Shown piece by piece: positions 9,103-18,434 of a DNA stretch of 63,419 nt. The notes below the pieces were generated by a model, which was not told where the DNA came from, made no database searches, and saw only the letters and a list, made by a program, of their open reading frames with translations. The stretch spans positions 1 through 63,419 of the forward strand of contig URBN01000012.1 in assembly GCA_900546145.1 (NCBI GenBank). Reading direction: 5' to 3'. A program made the position numbers and the translations under genes. Each line of letters starts with the position of its first letter. Within the stretch, counting starts at the first letter, position 1. This stretch comes from an uncultured Desulfovibrio sp. (GTDB lineage: Bacteria > Desulfobacterota > Desulfovibrionia > Desulfovibrionales > Desulfovibrionaceae).

Positions 9103-9420
9103 TCAGTTTTCCTCGAAGCCCTGCAGGCTTCTCACCTGCTGCTCCAGCTCCTCAATGCGTTCAAGAAGATCCACGATGATGGTTCCTCCGACCACGGGAA
9201 GCCCGAAATCGCAGCAGATGCGCTCCAGCTTGCGGACGCGGTACACGTCCCTGCCTCTGAACAGGGTGGCGTTTTCCGTATCTGTATGATCGAGCCAGTC
9301 CAGCTGGAGCAGATCCGCGAGGCGTTCCGGTTCAAGCCCGGTCAGCCTCAGGAATTCTTCCTCTCCCAGGAGAGAGGATAGGACCGGCAGAGAATTTTGA
9401 TGACGACTGATATTGCTCAT
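9103..9420 (-). CDS. cbpM: Chaperone modulator CbpM (MerR-like)
   Basis: A 105-residue protein with a MerR-like helix-turn-helix fold (LLGEEEFLRLTGLEPERLADLL, then RLRKLERICCDFGL-like region) and a C-terminal helix DLLERIEELEQQV. CbpM binds the J-domain of CbpA and blocks its stimulation of DnaK. It sits 21 bases downstream of a CbpA-type J-protein gene, the usual arrangement. It keeps the helix pattern but could alternatively be a small MerR/HspR-like repressor of the operon. Confidence 0.75.
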   Translation of the reverse strand: MSNISRHQNSLPVLSSLLGEEEFLRLTGLEPERLADLLQLDWLDHTDTENATLFRGRDVYRVRKLERICCDFGLPVVGGTIIVDLLERIEELEQQVRSLQGFEEN

Positions 9421-9441
9421 GGCTTACACCCCGCGAACCTG

Positions 9442-10395
9442 TTAGCGGGCTTTGAATGACGACCTGGAAGCGAGCTGCTCCCACAGACTCCTTTCTTCGG
9501 GAGTCAGTGAGGAGGGAACCTTCACCATGACCCTGGCGTACAGATCGCCGCGGTGTCCTGCGGGCCCGAGGCCGCGGCCCCTGAGCCTGAGCTTCTTGCC
9601 CGAGCCCGTGCCCGCGGGCAGATTGAGTTCAACGTCGCCTTCAAGCGTGTGCACACGGACCCTGCCCCCGAGAACGGCTTCCCAGGGAGCAACGTCCACA
9701 TCGCACTGCAGGTTATCGCCGTCGACCTTGAAATACGGATGGGGGAGATAACGGATCTTCAGGAAAAGATCCCCTGCCCCCGCGGGTCCGGGTTCACCCT
9801 GCCCCGCAAGACGGAGCCTGGCGCCCTCACGGATGCCCGAAGGAATATTCACGTTCAGGCTGCGGACGCCAGACGAGCCATTAAGCGTGACCTTTTTGGG
9901 GCCGCCGGCCAGAACCTCCTCAAGGGTGAGTACGAGCTCGGCCTCCACATCGCGGCCCCTGCGCGGAGCCTGACGGAAGGAGCCGCCGAAGGGGTTGCCC
10001 TCATAGCCGCCCGCTCCGCCGGCGCCGCCGAAACCTCCGAATCCGCCGCGGCCGAAAAGCGACTCAAAGAAATCGGAAAAGCCCGATCCGTCCATGTTCT
10101 GGCCGTTGAAGGTGAAGTGGGTTCCACCCTGGCCTCCGAAGGGATTGCCCTGAAACTGCTGGCCCTGCTCCCAGTTCGGTCCGAGCTGGTCATAGAGCTG
10201 CCTTTTCTTGGGGTCCTTCAGGACTTCATAGGCTTCGTTGATTTCCTTGAATTTCTCCTCAGCCGACTTGTCGCCGGGATTGAGGTCGGGATGGTATTTT
10301 CTGGCAAGCTTCTTGTAGGCCCTGGCTATGGTCGCGTCATCCGCGCCACGCTCAACGCCAAGCAGTTTGTAATAATCTTTATAGGATACTGACAT
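9442..10395 (-). CDS. cbpA: CbpA-type DnaJ co-chaperone
   Basis: A 317-residue J-domain protein that stimulates DnaK ATPase. The J-domain (residues 4-70) has the HPD motif in KYHPDLNPGD. A Gly/Phe-rich linker follows (GGFGGFGGAGGAGG, about 110-140), then two C-terminal substrate-binding beta domains. The Cys-rich zinc finger of true DnaJ is absent, which makes it the CbpA/DnaJ2 class. The start at 10395 (MSVSYKDYY) is preceded by a GAGGTG site; the upstream 19 codons are unlikely to be translated. It heads the cbpA-cbpM-clpB operon. A CTTGAAA box lies about 60 bases upstream and could be the -35 of a heat-shock promoter, but I see no clear -10 for it. Confidence 0.9.
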   Translation of the reverse strand: MSVSYKDYYKLLGVERGADDATIARAYKKLARKYHPDLNPGDKSAEEKFKEINEAYEVLKDPKKRQLYDQLGPNWEQGQQFQGNPFGGQGGTHFTFNGQNMDGSGFSDFFESLFGRGGFGGFGGAGGAGGYEGNPFGGSFRQAPRRGRDVEAELVLTLEEVLAGGPKKVTLNGSSGVRSLNVNIPSGIREGARLRLAGQGEPGPAGAGDLFLKIRYLPHPYFKVDGDNLQCDVDVAPWEAVLGGRVRVHTLEGDVELNLPAGTGSGKKLRLRGRGLGPAGHRGDLYARVMVKVPSSLTPEERSLWEQLASRSSFKAR

Positions 10396-10502
10396 ACGCA
10401 CCTCGCAATAACGGGCGGCCCCCGGGGGACTGCCCGAGCCGGCGTGCTTCATTCATTTTCAAGCAAGAAAATAAGCATGACATTTCTGTCGTCAATGCCG
10501 GG

Positions 10503-10545
10503 AAACAAAAAAAGCCCCGCCGGCGGAGAACCGCGGGCGAGGCAG
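10503..10545 (-). terminator. Intrinsic terminator of secF
   Basis: On the minus strand a GC-rich hairpin (GCCTCGCCCGCGG / CCGCCGGCGGGGC, two mismatches) runs into T7, downstream of secF. Confidence 0.8.
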
Positions 10546-10567
10546 GAGAAACAGGGTGAAGAGACGG

Positions 10568-11686
10568 CTAAACGATGCCGTGCTCGCCGGGCTTCTCGTA
10601 TTCGACCTTCTGGTAGACGCGAACGTAGTAGGCCGTGTCACCGAGGGCGATAAGGATGGGGGAAGCCACGAAGATGGAGGAATAGGTGCCGATGATAACA
10701 CCGCAGAGCATGGTCAGGGCAAAGGAGTGGATGACGCCGCCGCCGAAGATGAAGAGGGCCAGACAGGCCAGGAGGGTCGTGCCGGACGTCAGCACAGTAC
10801 GGGCCAGGGTCTGGTTGATACTCCGGTTGATGAGCCGGCCGATCTCCCAGTCCTGATGCAGGCGCAGGTTCTCACGCAGACGGTCATACACGATGATAGT
10901 GTCGTTCAGGGAGTAGCCGATAATGGTGAGGATGGCAGCGAGGACGTTCAGATCGATGTCAACGCCCATGACCGAGAGAACACCCATGGAAATAATGACG
11001 TCATGGATAAGGCAGGCGATGGCGCCCAGGGCGAAGTTGAGCCGCATCAGGAAGCAGACGAGAAGCGTCACGGCCAGGGCGAAGCAGACCAGCGTACCGG
11101 TGCCGATGACTCCTCCGAGGAAGTGCGTGCTGATGGCGCCCAGGATATAGGTGCCGCCCCAGAGGCAGGCGGCCATGATGGCGCCGGCCACCCAGCGCTG
11201 CTCGAAGCGGCCGGAGATATACACAGCGATGGTCAGAATGGCGTAGAAGAGCGCGCTCAGGCCTTTTTCCGTGAGGTCCTTGCCGACCTTGGGACCGACA
11301 ACCTCGAGGCGTTCGATGGACGCTTTGTTGTCGGGGAAGGCTTTGGCCAGGGAATCCTCAATCTGCGTACGCAGTTCAACGGAGTTCTTGGTGCCGGAGG
11401 AGAAGCGCAGAAGATAATTTCTGCTGTCCTCGCCGTAACTCTGAATGGAGAGGCCCGGCAGATCGTACTTGTCAAGTGCCTTCTTCAGTGTCTCGTCCGC
11501 GACAGCCTGCTGGAACTGCACCTGGGCAATGACGCCGCCGGCGAAGTCGATGCCGAGATTCAGGCCTCGGCCGAAAAACATGCTCAGGAGGGCAAGCAGG
11601 ATGAGCGTGCCGGAAAGGCAGAAGCCCAGCTTGCGCTTGCCCACGAAATCTATATTGACGTTGTCTTTTACAAAATGCAGTGACAT
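10568..11686 (-). CDS. secF: Protein translocase subunit SecF
   Basis: An inner-membrane subunit of the SecDF complex that uses proton motive force to finish protein export. The 372-residue protein has an N-terminal membrane segment followed by LGIDFAGG (residues about 44-51), a periplasmic P4 domain, and five C-terminal membrane segments with GYSLNDTIIVYDRLRE, the family hallmark. It lies 30 bases after secD, in the usual yajC-secD-secF order, and ends in a terminator. Confidence 0.96.
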   Translation of the reverse strand: MSLHFVKDNVNIDFVGKRKLGFCLSGTLILLALLSMFFGRGLNLGIDFAGGVIAQVQFQQAVADETLKKALDKYDLPGLSIQSYGEDSRNYLLRFSSGTKNSVELRTQIEDSLAKAFPDNKASIERLEVVGPKVGKDLTEKGLSALFYAILTIAVYISGRFEQRWVAGAIMAACLWGGTYILGAISTHFLGGVIGTGTLVCFALAVTLLVCFLMRLNFALGAIACLIHDVIISMGVLSVMGVDIDLNVLAAILTIIGYSLNDTIIVYDRLRENLRLHQDWEIGRLINRSINQTLARTVLTSGTTLLACLALFIFGGGVIHSFALTMLCGVIIGTYSSIFVASPILIALGDTAYYVRVYQKVEYEKPGEHGIV

Positions 11687-11716
11687 GCGTAACTCCCGTT
11701 TATCGCGATCGCCGGG

Positions 11717-13297
11717 TTAGATGCTGAGCCCCTTGGGGCCGCATTTGCGGGCCCAGGTCTCAAATATGGCACGGGACACAAAGATGGCCGTGAACATGGA
11801 ACCGATGATGCCGATAGTCAGGGTGACCGCGAAACCACGCACCGGTCCCGTACCGAACTGGTACAGGATGACAGCCGTGATGATCGTTGTCAGGTTGGAG
11901 TCCGTGATGGCCACGGCTGCGTGCTGGAAGCCGGCCCTGACAGCGGCGAGCGGCGTCATGCCGGCCCGCATCTCTTCGCGTATTCGTTCATAGATGAGCA
12001 CGTTGGCGTCAACGGCCATGCCTATGGTCAGGACGATACCGGCGATGCCGGGAAGGGTCAGCGTGGCGCCGAAAGCGGACATGCCGGCCAGAATGATGAG
12101 CACGGTGAAGGTGAGCATGAGGTCGGCGATGACGCCGCTCATGCCGTAGTACACGGCCATGAAGACCATGACCAGGACGGCGCCGAGAACACCGGCATGA
12201 ATGCCACTGTCAATAGATTCCTGACCGAGGGAAGGGCCGACCGTGCGCTCCTCGAGGATATTGACGGGAGCGGGAAGAGAGCCGGCGCGCAGCACAATGG
12301 CGAGGTCATTGGCCTCGTCCGTGGTGAAGTTGCCGGAAATGCTGGCGCGGCCGCCGCCGATGCGTTCGCGGATGACGGGAGCGGAGTAAACCTTGCCGTC
12401 GAGCACGATGGCCATGCGCTTGCCGACGCTCTCTGCGGTGAGACGTTCGAAGACGTCGGCGCCGCGGCTGTTGAAGGTCAGGGAGACGTAGGACTGGTTG
12501 AGATTGTCGAAGGCCGGTCTGGCATCGGAGACGTCTTCGCCGGTAAGGACGGCATCCTTGTCCACGGCGATCATGCCGGCTTCCTTTTCGAGCTGTCCGT
12601 GGGACTTCTCGAGGAGGGGCAGGGCAATGACGCCCGCGGGCATGACAGCCTTGGTGGCGTCCACGTCATCGCGCACCATGTGAAATTCGAGATGGGCGGT
12701 CTGGCCGAGAATCTTGACGGCGTGACGGGGATCGGAAATGCCGGGCAGCTGCACCTGAATGCGGTTGTCGGACTGCTTGCGGATATCAGGCTCGGCGACG
12801 CCGAACTGGTCAATACGGTTGCGGATGGTGCGCAGGGCCTGATCCATGGTCAGGGTTTCGAGGCGCTTGACTTCCTGATCCGTGAAGTGGGCAACATACC
12901 TGAGCTGACCTGCGTCACCCTTCACGGGCTGTCCCAGGGAAAGCTGGGGGAACCGCTTTGCCGCAAATTCTGTGAACGCGGACTCGTCATCGGCACGGGG
13001 CAGGATGAATTCCAGGGAGGAACCGCCCACCACATGGGGCCGCAGCACCACGATCTTGCGATCCATGGCCTCACGGCGCAGATCCTGACCGGTCAGGGCC
13101 AGGGAATTGGTCACGGCCTTGTCCACGTCAACGCCGAGGGTGAGGTGAATGCCGCCGCGCAGATCCAGGCCGAGATTCACTTTGCTGTTGGGCAGGAACT
13201 TCTGCAGGGAGGGCCCGGCCACGTTAGGCAGGGAGTAGGCCAGCGTCAGGACCAAAGCCAGGAAAATGACTATATAACGCCATCTCAATCCAGACAT
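11717..13297 (-). CDS. secD: Protein translocase subunit SecD
   Basis: A 526-residue partner of SecF in the Sec export motor. It has one N-terminal membrane helix, the motif NLGLDLRGGIHLTLGVD (about 40-56), a large periplasmic P1 domain, and a C-terminal RND-type membrane block with GMAVDANVLIYERIREE. The length is within the shorter SecD group. It is 75 bases after yajC and 30 bases before secF, so the three are presumably co-transcribed. Confidence 0.96.
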   Translation of the reverse strand: MSGLRWRYIVIFLALVLTLAYSLPNVAGPSLQKFLPNSKVNLGLDLRGGIHLTLGVDVDKAVTNSLALTGQDLRREAMDRKIVVLRPHVVGGSSLEFILPRADDESAFTEFAAKRFPQLSLGQPVKGDAGQLRYVAHFTDQEVKRLETLTMDQALRTIRNRIDQFGVAEPDIRKQSDNRIQVQLPGISDPRHAVKILGQTAHLEFHMVRDDVDATKAVMPAGVIALPLLEKSHGQLEKEAGMIAVDKDAVLTGEDVSDARPAFDNLNQSYVSLTFNSRGADVFERLTAESVGKRMAIVLDGKVYSAPVIRERIGGGRASISGNFTTDEANDLAIVLRAGSLPAPVNILEERTVGPSLGQESIDSGIHAGVLGAVLVMVFMAVYYGMSGVIADLMLTFTVLIILAGMSAFGATLTLPGIAGIVLTIGMAVDANVLIYERIREEMRAGMTPLAAVRAGFQHAAVAITDSNLTTIITAVILYQFGTGPVRGFAVTLTIGIIGSMFTAIFVSRAIFETWARKCGPKGLSI

Positions 13298-13372
13298 GAT
13301 AACTCCAGGAAAGAAAAAAATGACGCTTTTCCTGCCGAAGCGAGGGAAAGCGCCGTTCGGAAAGTCGGGCTG

Positions 13373-13732
13373 CTACTTCTTGGGCGCAGCTTGGAGAGCC
13401 TTTCCGTCCTTGTCCGTCACGCTGCCGATGGCCGCGCGGCTCATCCTCAGCTGGGCAGTGCCGCACTCGAGGAGGACGGTTTCATCGGTGAGCTCAAGGA
13501 TACGGCCGAGGAAACCGGCGGAAGTCATCACGTAGTCGCCTTTCTTCAGCTCGGCAAGCATCTGCTTGTGCAGCTTCGCACGCTTCTGCTGCGGACGGAT
13601 GAGCAGAAACCAGAAGATGACAAACATAAGGATGAGGGGAAGAAACTGCAGAAGCATATCGGTTCCGCTGGGAGTGGCACCGGCAGCCCCCTGGGGACCG
13701 GCCATGGCAAAAGCTTCAGTGACAAAAGACAA
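13373..13732 (-). CDS. yajC: Preprotein translocase subunit YajC
   Basis: A 119-residue single-pass membrane protein that associates with SecDF. It has a short Ala/Gly-rich N-terminus, a membrane helix at about 28-46 (LPLILMFVIFWFLLIRPQQK), and the family block KGDYVMTSAGFLGRI. It is the first gene of yajC-secD-secF, opposite to the PxxKW protein gene across a 240-base promoter region. Confidence 0.93.
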   Translation of the reverse strand: MSFVTEAFAMAGPQGAAGATPSGTDMLLQFLPLILMFVIFWFLLIRPQQKRAKLHKQMLAELKKGDYVMTSAGFLGRILELTDETVLLECGTAQLRMSRAAIGSVTDKDGKALQAAPKK

Positions 13733-13893
13733 GAGGCACCTCCAAAAAAATATCCTTATTATAGAGGAGCCGCACCGGCGGACGGAGCGGACACCACACG
13801 GAAAAATTTTTTACCGTAACGGTCACGTTTACACTGTAGGAACCAAACTTGCAAGCCTTGAGCAAATCTCCGAAGCGTGGTAAAAGGTTCTTC

Positions 13894-13921
13894 TTGACAA
13901 CGCATCCCCTTTGAATATAGT
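13894..13921 (+). promoter_or_regulatory. Sigma-70-type promoter for the PxxKW protein gene
   Basis: A perfect TTGACA (13894-13899), a 16-base spacer and TATAGT (13916-13921), 52 bases before the start codon. A strong promoter is inferred from the match. Confidence 0.7.
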
Positions 13922-13972
13922 TGCCTACCTAATTTTTATAATACTGGCGCCTCCGGCGCCTGGAGGACAATA

Positions 13973-14236
13973 ATGAGCGTTTTACAGAATGCCACCAAGA
14001 CCGACAAAGGCGTCATGGTGAATGGTTTCGTGGTTTCCCCGATCGTCGACAAGTGCGAGGGATGCGGCCACGTGTGCGAATTCGAAGGCGAGAAGTTCTG
14101 CTCCAGCTACCCCACCCCCTCCCGCAAGTGGAGCGGCGGCCGCTGCAACTTCGCCACCCACATCAAGGTTGAAGCCGCTGCTGCCCAGAAGGTCAACCCT
14201 CTGAAGGCTTCCAAGCGTGCTGCCAAGGGTCATTAG
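13973..14236 (+). CDS. PxxKW family cysteine-rich protein
   Basis: An 87-residue small protein with four cysteines (CEGCGHVC..CSSY..RCNF) and the PSRKW signature near residue 50. The family is named for this motif; its function is unknown and it is frequent in sulfate-reducing deltaproteobacteria. The Cys pattern suggests metal binding, an inference. The C-terminus is Lys/Ala rich. A GGAGGA ribosome site precedes the ATG, the promoter is strong and a terminator follows at once, so this is a monocistronic and probably highly expressed gene. Confidence 0.85.
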   Translation: MSVLQNATKTDKGVMVNGFVVSPIVDKCEGCGHVCEFEGEKFCSSYPTPSRKWSGGRCNFATHIKVEAAAAQKVNPLKASKRAAKGH

Positions 14237-14285
14237 CCGACCGGCCGTCCGTCTCCTGTGAGGCGGCATGCCGCAATTTTTTCCG

Positions 14286-14313
14286 AAGGAGGCCTCGTGC
14301 CTCCTTTTCTTGT
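14286..14313 (+). terminator. Intrinsic terminator of the PxxKW gene
   Basis: GGAGGC-CTCGT-GCCTCC followed by TTTTCTTGTTT, between the PxxKW gene and the M20 peptidase. Confidence 0.7.
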
Positions 14314-14353
14314 TTCTCAGGCGCGGCGCTTTCGCCGCCATGGAGGAGAGGAA

Positions 14354-15595
14354 ATGACTGCCCAGGAACGTGAATCGCTTCTCACGCGTATCGCCGCGCA
14401 CGCCGAAGACGTGCCGGGAATCCAGACTGCGCTGACGGCCTGCCGCGCCGTCGGTCCCGAAAACGGCGGACACGGGGAAGGAGCCAAAGCCGAACTCATC
14501 GAAAAATGGCTCAGGGACATGGGTATTTCCGGCATCGAGCATGTGGACGCGCCGGACGGCCGCATCCCAGGCGGGAAACGCCCGAACCTCATTGCCACCA
14601 TTCCGGGCCGATCCTCCCGTTCCCTCTGGCTCTTCGCCCACATGGACGTGGTTCCCGAAGGCGATCCGGCTCTCTGGAATACGGATCCCTGGAAAGTGAC
14701 CAGAAAAGGCGACATGCTTTACGGCCGCGGCGTCGAAGACAACCAGCAGGGGCTCACCAGCATGCTCCTCCTGGCCCGGGCTCTCACCGAGGCCGGCGTC
14801 ACGCCGGAGCTCACCGTAAAGCTTGTCTTCATGAGCGACGAGGAATGCGGCAATACCAAAGGCCTCGGCTACATGCTCGAAACGAGGCCCGAACTCTTCC
14901 CCAAGGACGACCTCTACATCGTGCCTGACGGCGGCTCCCCGGACGGAAGCCTCATTGAGGTGGCTGAAAAGAGCATTTTCTGGATGAAAGTCACCGTGAG
15001 CGGCGTACAGTGCCACGCCTCCACGCCCCAGAAGGGTGTCAACGCCCTGGTCGGGGCCGCGGACGTGCTTCTCGCCCTCACCGGCCTCGCCAAAGATTTC
15101 TCCCAGTCCAATCCTCTCTTTGATCCGCCGAAGAATACCTTCGTACCCACGAGGCACCTCGAAAACGTGGCCGGCGTGAACATTCTGCCGGGCAAGGACG
15201 TTTTCTTCATGGACTGCCGTCTCCTGCCCGGCCTCTCTCCCGACGACGTCATCAGGCGCGCCAGGGAGCGCGCGGAAGTGGTCGGCAGCCGGCGCGGCGT
15301 GAAAGTGGACATCGAAAAGGCCATGCTTACTCCCGCCTCGGAAACGGCTCCGGATGTCCCCTGCGCCATGGCGCTTTCCCGCGCCCTGAGGGAAACCGGA
15401 CTCGAGCCGAAGCCCGTAGGCATCGGCGGCGGCACGGTAGCCGCCCTGCTGCGCGCGAGAGGCATTCCCGCTGTCGTCTGGAGCACCATCCTGGAGTGCT
15501 GCCACGAGCCCAACGAACATTCCTCCATCCAGTCCACCGTCCGCGACGCCCAGGTTTTTCTGCGCGTGGCGGCCGACGCGGAAGCGGCCCGGTAA
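14354..15595 (+). CDS. M20 family metallopeptidase
   Basis: A 413-residue zinc hydrolase of the M20 family (ArgE/DapE/CPG2 relatives), which removes acyl or aminoacyl groups from amino acids or dipeptides. The metal-site motifs are present: LFAHMDVVPEG (about 97-107), the dinuclear-bridging GVEDNQQG (about 130) and MSDEECGNTKG with the catalytic Glu pair (about 163), plus a terminal His in NEHSS. A dimerisation insert carries CHASTP. The start at 14354 follows GGAGGAGAGG. It sits just before mnmG with a gap of 6 bases. The substrate cannot be told from sequence. Confidence 0.88.
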   Translation: MTAQERESLLTRIAAHAEDVPGIQTALTACRAVGPENGGHGEGAKAELIEKWLRDMGISGIEHVDAPDGRIPGGKRPNLIATIPGRSSRSLWLFAHMDVVPEGDPALWNTDPWKVTRKGDMLYGRGVEDNQQGLTSMLLLARALTEAGVTPELTVKLVFMSDEECGNTKGLGYMLETRPELFPKDDLYIVPDGGSPDGSLIEVAEKSIFWMKVTVSGVQCHASTPQKGVNALVGAADVLLALTGLAKDFSQSNPLFDPPKNTFVPTRHLENVAGVNILPGKDVFFMDCRLLPGLSPDDVIRRARERAEVVGSRRGVKVDIEKAMLTPASETAPDVPCAMALSRALRETGLEPKPVGIGGGTVAALLRARGIPAVVWSTILECCHEPNEHSSIQSTVRDAQVFLRVAADAEAAR

Positions 15596-15601
15596 AACGA
15601 C

Positions 15602-17497
15602 ATGGACAGGATATTTGACTGTATCGTCGTGGGCGGAGGGCACGGCGGCTGCGAAGCGGCCGCTGCCCTGGCCAGCCTCGGGCACGAGACTCTCCTCATT
15701 ACCGGCAACGTGGACCGCATAGGCCACCTCTCCTGCAACCCCGCCATCGGCGGCCTCGCCAAGAGCCACATGGTGAGGGAGATAGACGCCCTCGGAGGCC
15801 ACATGGGGCTGTGGGCCGATGCGGCCGGCATCCAGTTCCGCGTTCTCAATATGAGCAAGGGTCCGGCCGTGCGCGCCACCCGCGGCCAGATGGACCGCGA
15901 GGCCTACATGCGCGCCGTCAAGAAGACGCTCTTCTCCCTGCCGCATCTGCTCATCTGGCAGGATCAGGTGACCGGCGTGCGTACGGACGACAGAGGCGCC
16001 ACGGGGGTACTCACGCGCCAGGGCATGGAATTTTTCGCGAAAAACGTGCTCCTGACCACGGGAACTTTCCTTAACGGAAAAATCCACATCGGACTCATCA
16101 GCATGCCGGCCGGCCGTCTCGGCGACGCTCCTGCCATAGGCCTGAGTCAGAGCCTCACCTCCCTCGGCATCTCCCTCGGACGCCTCAAGACCGGCACCAC
16201 CCCGCGCCTTCTCCGGCGCAGCATCGATTTTTCAGGACTCGCGCGCCAGGGTTCGGACGATCCCCTGCCGCAGTTCAGCTTCTTCGGTCCGAAGCCTCCC
16301 ATGCCCCAGACCGACTGCTATGTCACCTGGACCAACCCTGAGGCGCACGCCATTATCCGCGAAGGCTTTGACAGATCGCCCCTCTTCACGGGCATTATCA
16401 AGGGAACGGGCGCCCGCTACTGTCCTTCCATCGAGGACAAGGTGGCGCGCTTCCCCGAGCGCGACAGGCACCACGTTTTCCTGGAGCCCGAAGGGCTCGA
16501 CAGCCCGGAAGTGTACTGCAACGGCATTTCCACGAGCCTTCCTCTCGACATCCAGGAGCGCATGATCCACGCCATCAGGGGGCTTGAACACGCTGTCATG
16601 GTACGTCCAGGATACGCCATCGAGTACGATTACGCGGATCCCACACAGCTCAGAAAAACCTTCGAGACCAGGGCCGTGCCCCATCTGTGGTTCGCCGGCC
16701 AGATCAACGGAACGTCCGGCTACGAGGAAGCCGCGGCGCAGGGCATGTGGGCCGCCCTCAACATTTCCTGCAGCCTGCGCGGCCTGCCGCCATTCTGCCC
16801 CCGCAGGGATGAGGCCTATATGGCCGTCCTGGCCGACGACCTCGTCACCCGCGGCACCAGGGAGCCCTACCGCATGTTCACTTCCCGCGCCGAGCACAGG
16901 CTGCTTCTGCGCGAGGACAATGCGGACATGCGCCTCACTCCGGAAGGCCGCAGGCTGGGCCTCGTGGATGACGCGCGCTGGGAAGCCTTCCTGAAGCGCC
17001 GCGAAGCTGTCGCACGCGGAACGGAATATCTTGAAGCCACGCACATCACGTCCCGGGAAAACAGCGGCACGGCGGGTGACCTCGCCGGGCGCACTCTGGC
17101 CGAGGCCCTGCGCCGCCCCGACGTGGAGCTTGAAGACCTGGAAAATCTCGATCCCGGGCTTTCCGCCACCCTCCCCGCTGACAGCTTCACCCGGCTCACC
17201 ATCCAGTCGGACGTCAAGTACGCGGGCTACATGGCAAGACAGCGCGAGATGGTAAAGCGCACGCTCAGGCTTGAGGAAACGCGTCTGCCGGACAGCCTCG
17301 ACTACACGAAAATCCCGGGCCTTTCCGCGGAAATCGTGGAAAAGCTTACGAGCGTGCGTCCCTCGAGCCTCGGTCAGGCCGGACGCATTTCCGGCGTGAC
17401 CCCCGCAGCCGTTGACTGCCTCGAGATTTACCTGCACAAGCTCGGGCTTCTGCGCTTAAGGAAGCGCAGGGACGGCGCGGAGAACGGGGACTGTTGA
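15602..17497 (+). CDS. mnmG: tRNA uridine-34 carboxymethylaminomethyl synthesis enzyme MnmG
   Basis: A FAD protein of 631 residues that, with MnmE, installs cmnm5 on the wobble uridine of several tRNAs. Visible: the dinucleotide-binding start DCIVVGGGHGGCEAA (6-20), CNPAIGG-GLAKSH (about 43-55), the family signature GLAKSHMVREIDALGG, and GQINGTSGYEEAAAQG near residue 365. The length is normal. It follows the M20 peptidase closely and is separated by about 95 bases from the next gene. Confidence 0.97.
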   Translation: MDRIFDCIVVGGGHGGCEAAAALASLGHETLLITGNVDRIGHLSCNPAIGGLAKSHMVREIDALGGHMGLWADAAGIQFRVLNMSKGPAVRATRGQMDREAYMRAVKKTLFSLPHLLIWQDQVTGVRTDDRGATGVLTRQGMEFFAKNVLLTTGTFLNGKIHIGLISMPAGRLGDAPAIGLSQSLTSLGISLGRLKTGTTPRLLRRSIDFSGLARQGSDDPLPQFSFFGPKPPMPQTDCYVTWTNPEAHAIIREGFDRSPLFTGIIKGTGARYCPSIEDKVARFPERDRHHVFLEPEGLDSPEVYCNGISTSLPLDIQERMIHAIRGLEHAVMVRPGYAIEYDYADPTQLRKTFETRAVPHLWFAGQINGTSGYEEAAAQGMWAALNISCSLRGLPPFCPRRDEAYMAVLADDLVTRGTREPYRMFTSRAEHRLLLREDNADMRLTPEGRRLGLVDDARWEAFLKRREAVARGTEYLEATHITSRENSGTAGDLAGRTLAEALRRPDVELEDLENLDPGLSATLPADSFTRLTIQSDVKYAGYMARQREMVKRTLRLEETRLPDSLDYTKIPGLSAEIVEKLTSVRPSSLGQAGRISGVTPAAVDCLEIYLHKLGLLRLRKRRDGAENGDC

Positions 17498-17591
17498 CCA
17501 GGTCCGCGGTTAAACGGTAAAAACAGAAAATCACAGGGCACCGCACACAGCCGGCGGCGCGCCTTTTTCTTTCAACATCAAGGAGAGCGTT

Positions 17592-18434
17592 TTGGACGAC
17601 GGCAGCGAAGGACACAACAGTATCTGGGCGAGACTTGGCCGCTTTTTCGGGCGCGAGGACGATGAGAGCCTGGAACAGGCCATCATTGACGCCCGCGAGG
17701 ACGGCGAGGTCGAGCCAGAAGAGGAATCGATGCTCCTGGGCATCCTGCGCTTCAATGATCTGAAGGTGTTTGACACCATGACCCCGCGCACGGACATCGA
17801 CTGCGTGTCGCAGGATCTGTCCCTCAGGGATGTGGCCGCCAAGGTCGTGGCCTCGGGTCATTCCCGCATTCCCGTCTACAAGGACACCCGCGACAATATC
17901 GTGGGCATTGTCCACGCAAAGGATCTCCTAAGCTGCCTCATCGATCCGGACCACCAGGCGTCCCCCGTCTCTTCCATCATGCGGGAGCCCTTCTTCGTTC
18001 CGGAAACGAAAACCATCAGAACGCTCCTGCAGGAATTCCGCTCCCGCAAGCAGCACATCGCCATAGCTCTCGATGAGTACGGCGGCACGAGCGGCCTTAT
18101 CACCATCGAGGACGTGCTCGAGGAAATCGTCGGCGACATCGAGGACGAGCATGACAAGCCGGCCGAGGAAGACATCCGCGACCTCGGCAACAACGAATAC
18201 GAGCTCTCGGGCCGCGCCTATCTTGAGGAACTCAAGGAACTCGGCGTTAATATCGACTCCGAGGACGTGGACACCATAGGCGGGTATCTCTGCACCGAGG
18301 CCGGTCACGTGCCCACAGCGGGCGAGACCTTTGACGTCGCGGGATGGAAGTTCACCGTGCTCGACGCGGACAAGAAACACATCAAACGTCTGCGCATGAA
18401 ATCCGCCGACGCCCCAGAGAAAACCAAAGCATGA
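17592..18434 (+). CDS. corC: CorC/HlyC-type CBS-domain protein
   Basis: A 280-residue cytoplasmic protein with a tandem CBS (Bateman) domain (about 60-185; MTPRTDIDCVS, GHSRIPVYKDTRDNIVGIVHAKDLL, ALDEYGGTSGLITIEDVLEEIVGDIEDEHD in parts) and a C-terminal CorC/HlyC transporter-associated domain. Family members are linked to magnesium or cobalt efflux and resistance; the specific ion is unclear. The start is TTG at 17592, chosen because AAGGAGAG lies 6-7 bases upstream and there is no ATG nearby. It overlaps lnt by four bases (ATGA), the same pairing as corC-lnt in enterobacteria. Confidence 0.88.
   Translation: MDDGSEGHNSIWARLGRFFGREDDESLEQAIIDAREDGEVEPEEESMLLGILRFNDLKVFDTMTPRTDIDCVSQDLSLRDVAAKVVASGHSRIPVYKDTRDNIVGIVHAKDLLSCLIDPDHQASPVSSIMREPFFVPETKTIRTLLQEFRSRKQHIAIALDEYGGTSGLITIEDVLEEIVGDIEDEHDKPAEEDIRDLGNNEYELSGRAYLEELKELGVNIDSEDVDTIGGYLCTEAGHVPTAGETFDVAGWKFTVLDADKKHIKRLRMKSADAPEKTKA

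Noticed and set aside
6404..9289. 961-codon open frame on the plus strand
   Set aside because: It runs antisense through the whole of clpB; the long opening comes from the high-GC codon use of the true gene, and the translation has no family resemblance.
10444..10470. CTTGAAA as a heat-shock sigma-32 promoter of cbpA
   Set aside because: No CCCCAT-like -10 at the right distance; kept only as a remark in the cbpA entry.
11921..13819. 632-codon open frame on the plus strand
   Set aside because: Antisense to secD and yajC, both clear genes; His/Gly/Asp-rich translation typical of a shadow frame.
13982..16087. 701-codon open frame on the minus strand
   Set aside because: Antisense to the PxxKW gene, the M20 peptidase and the start of mnmG; no motif or ribosome site supports it.
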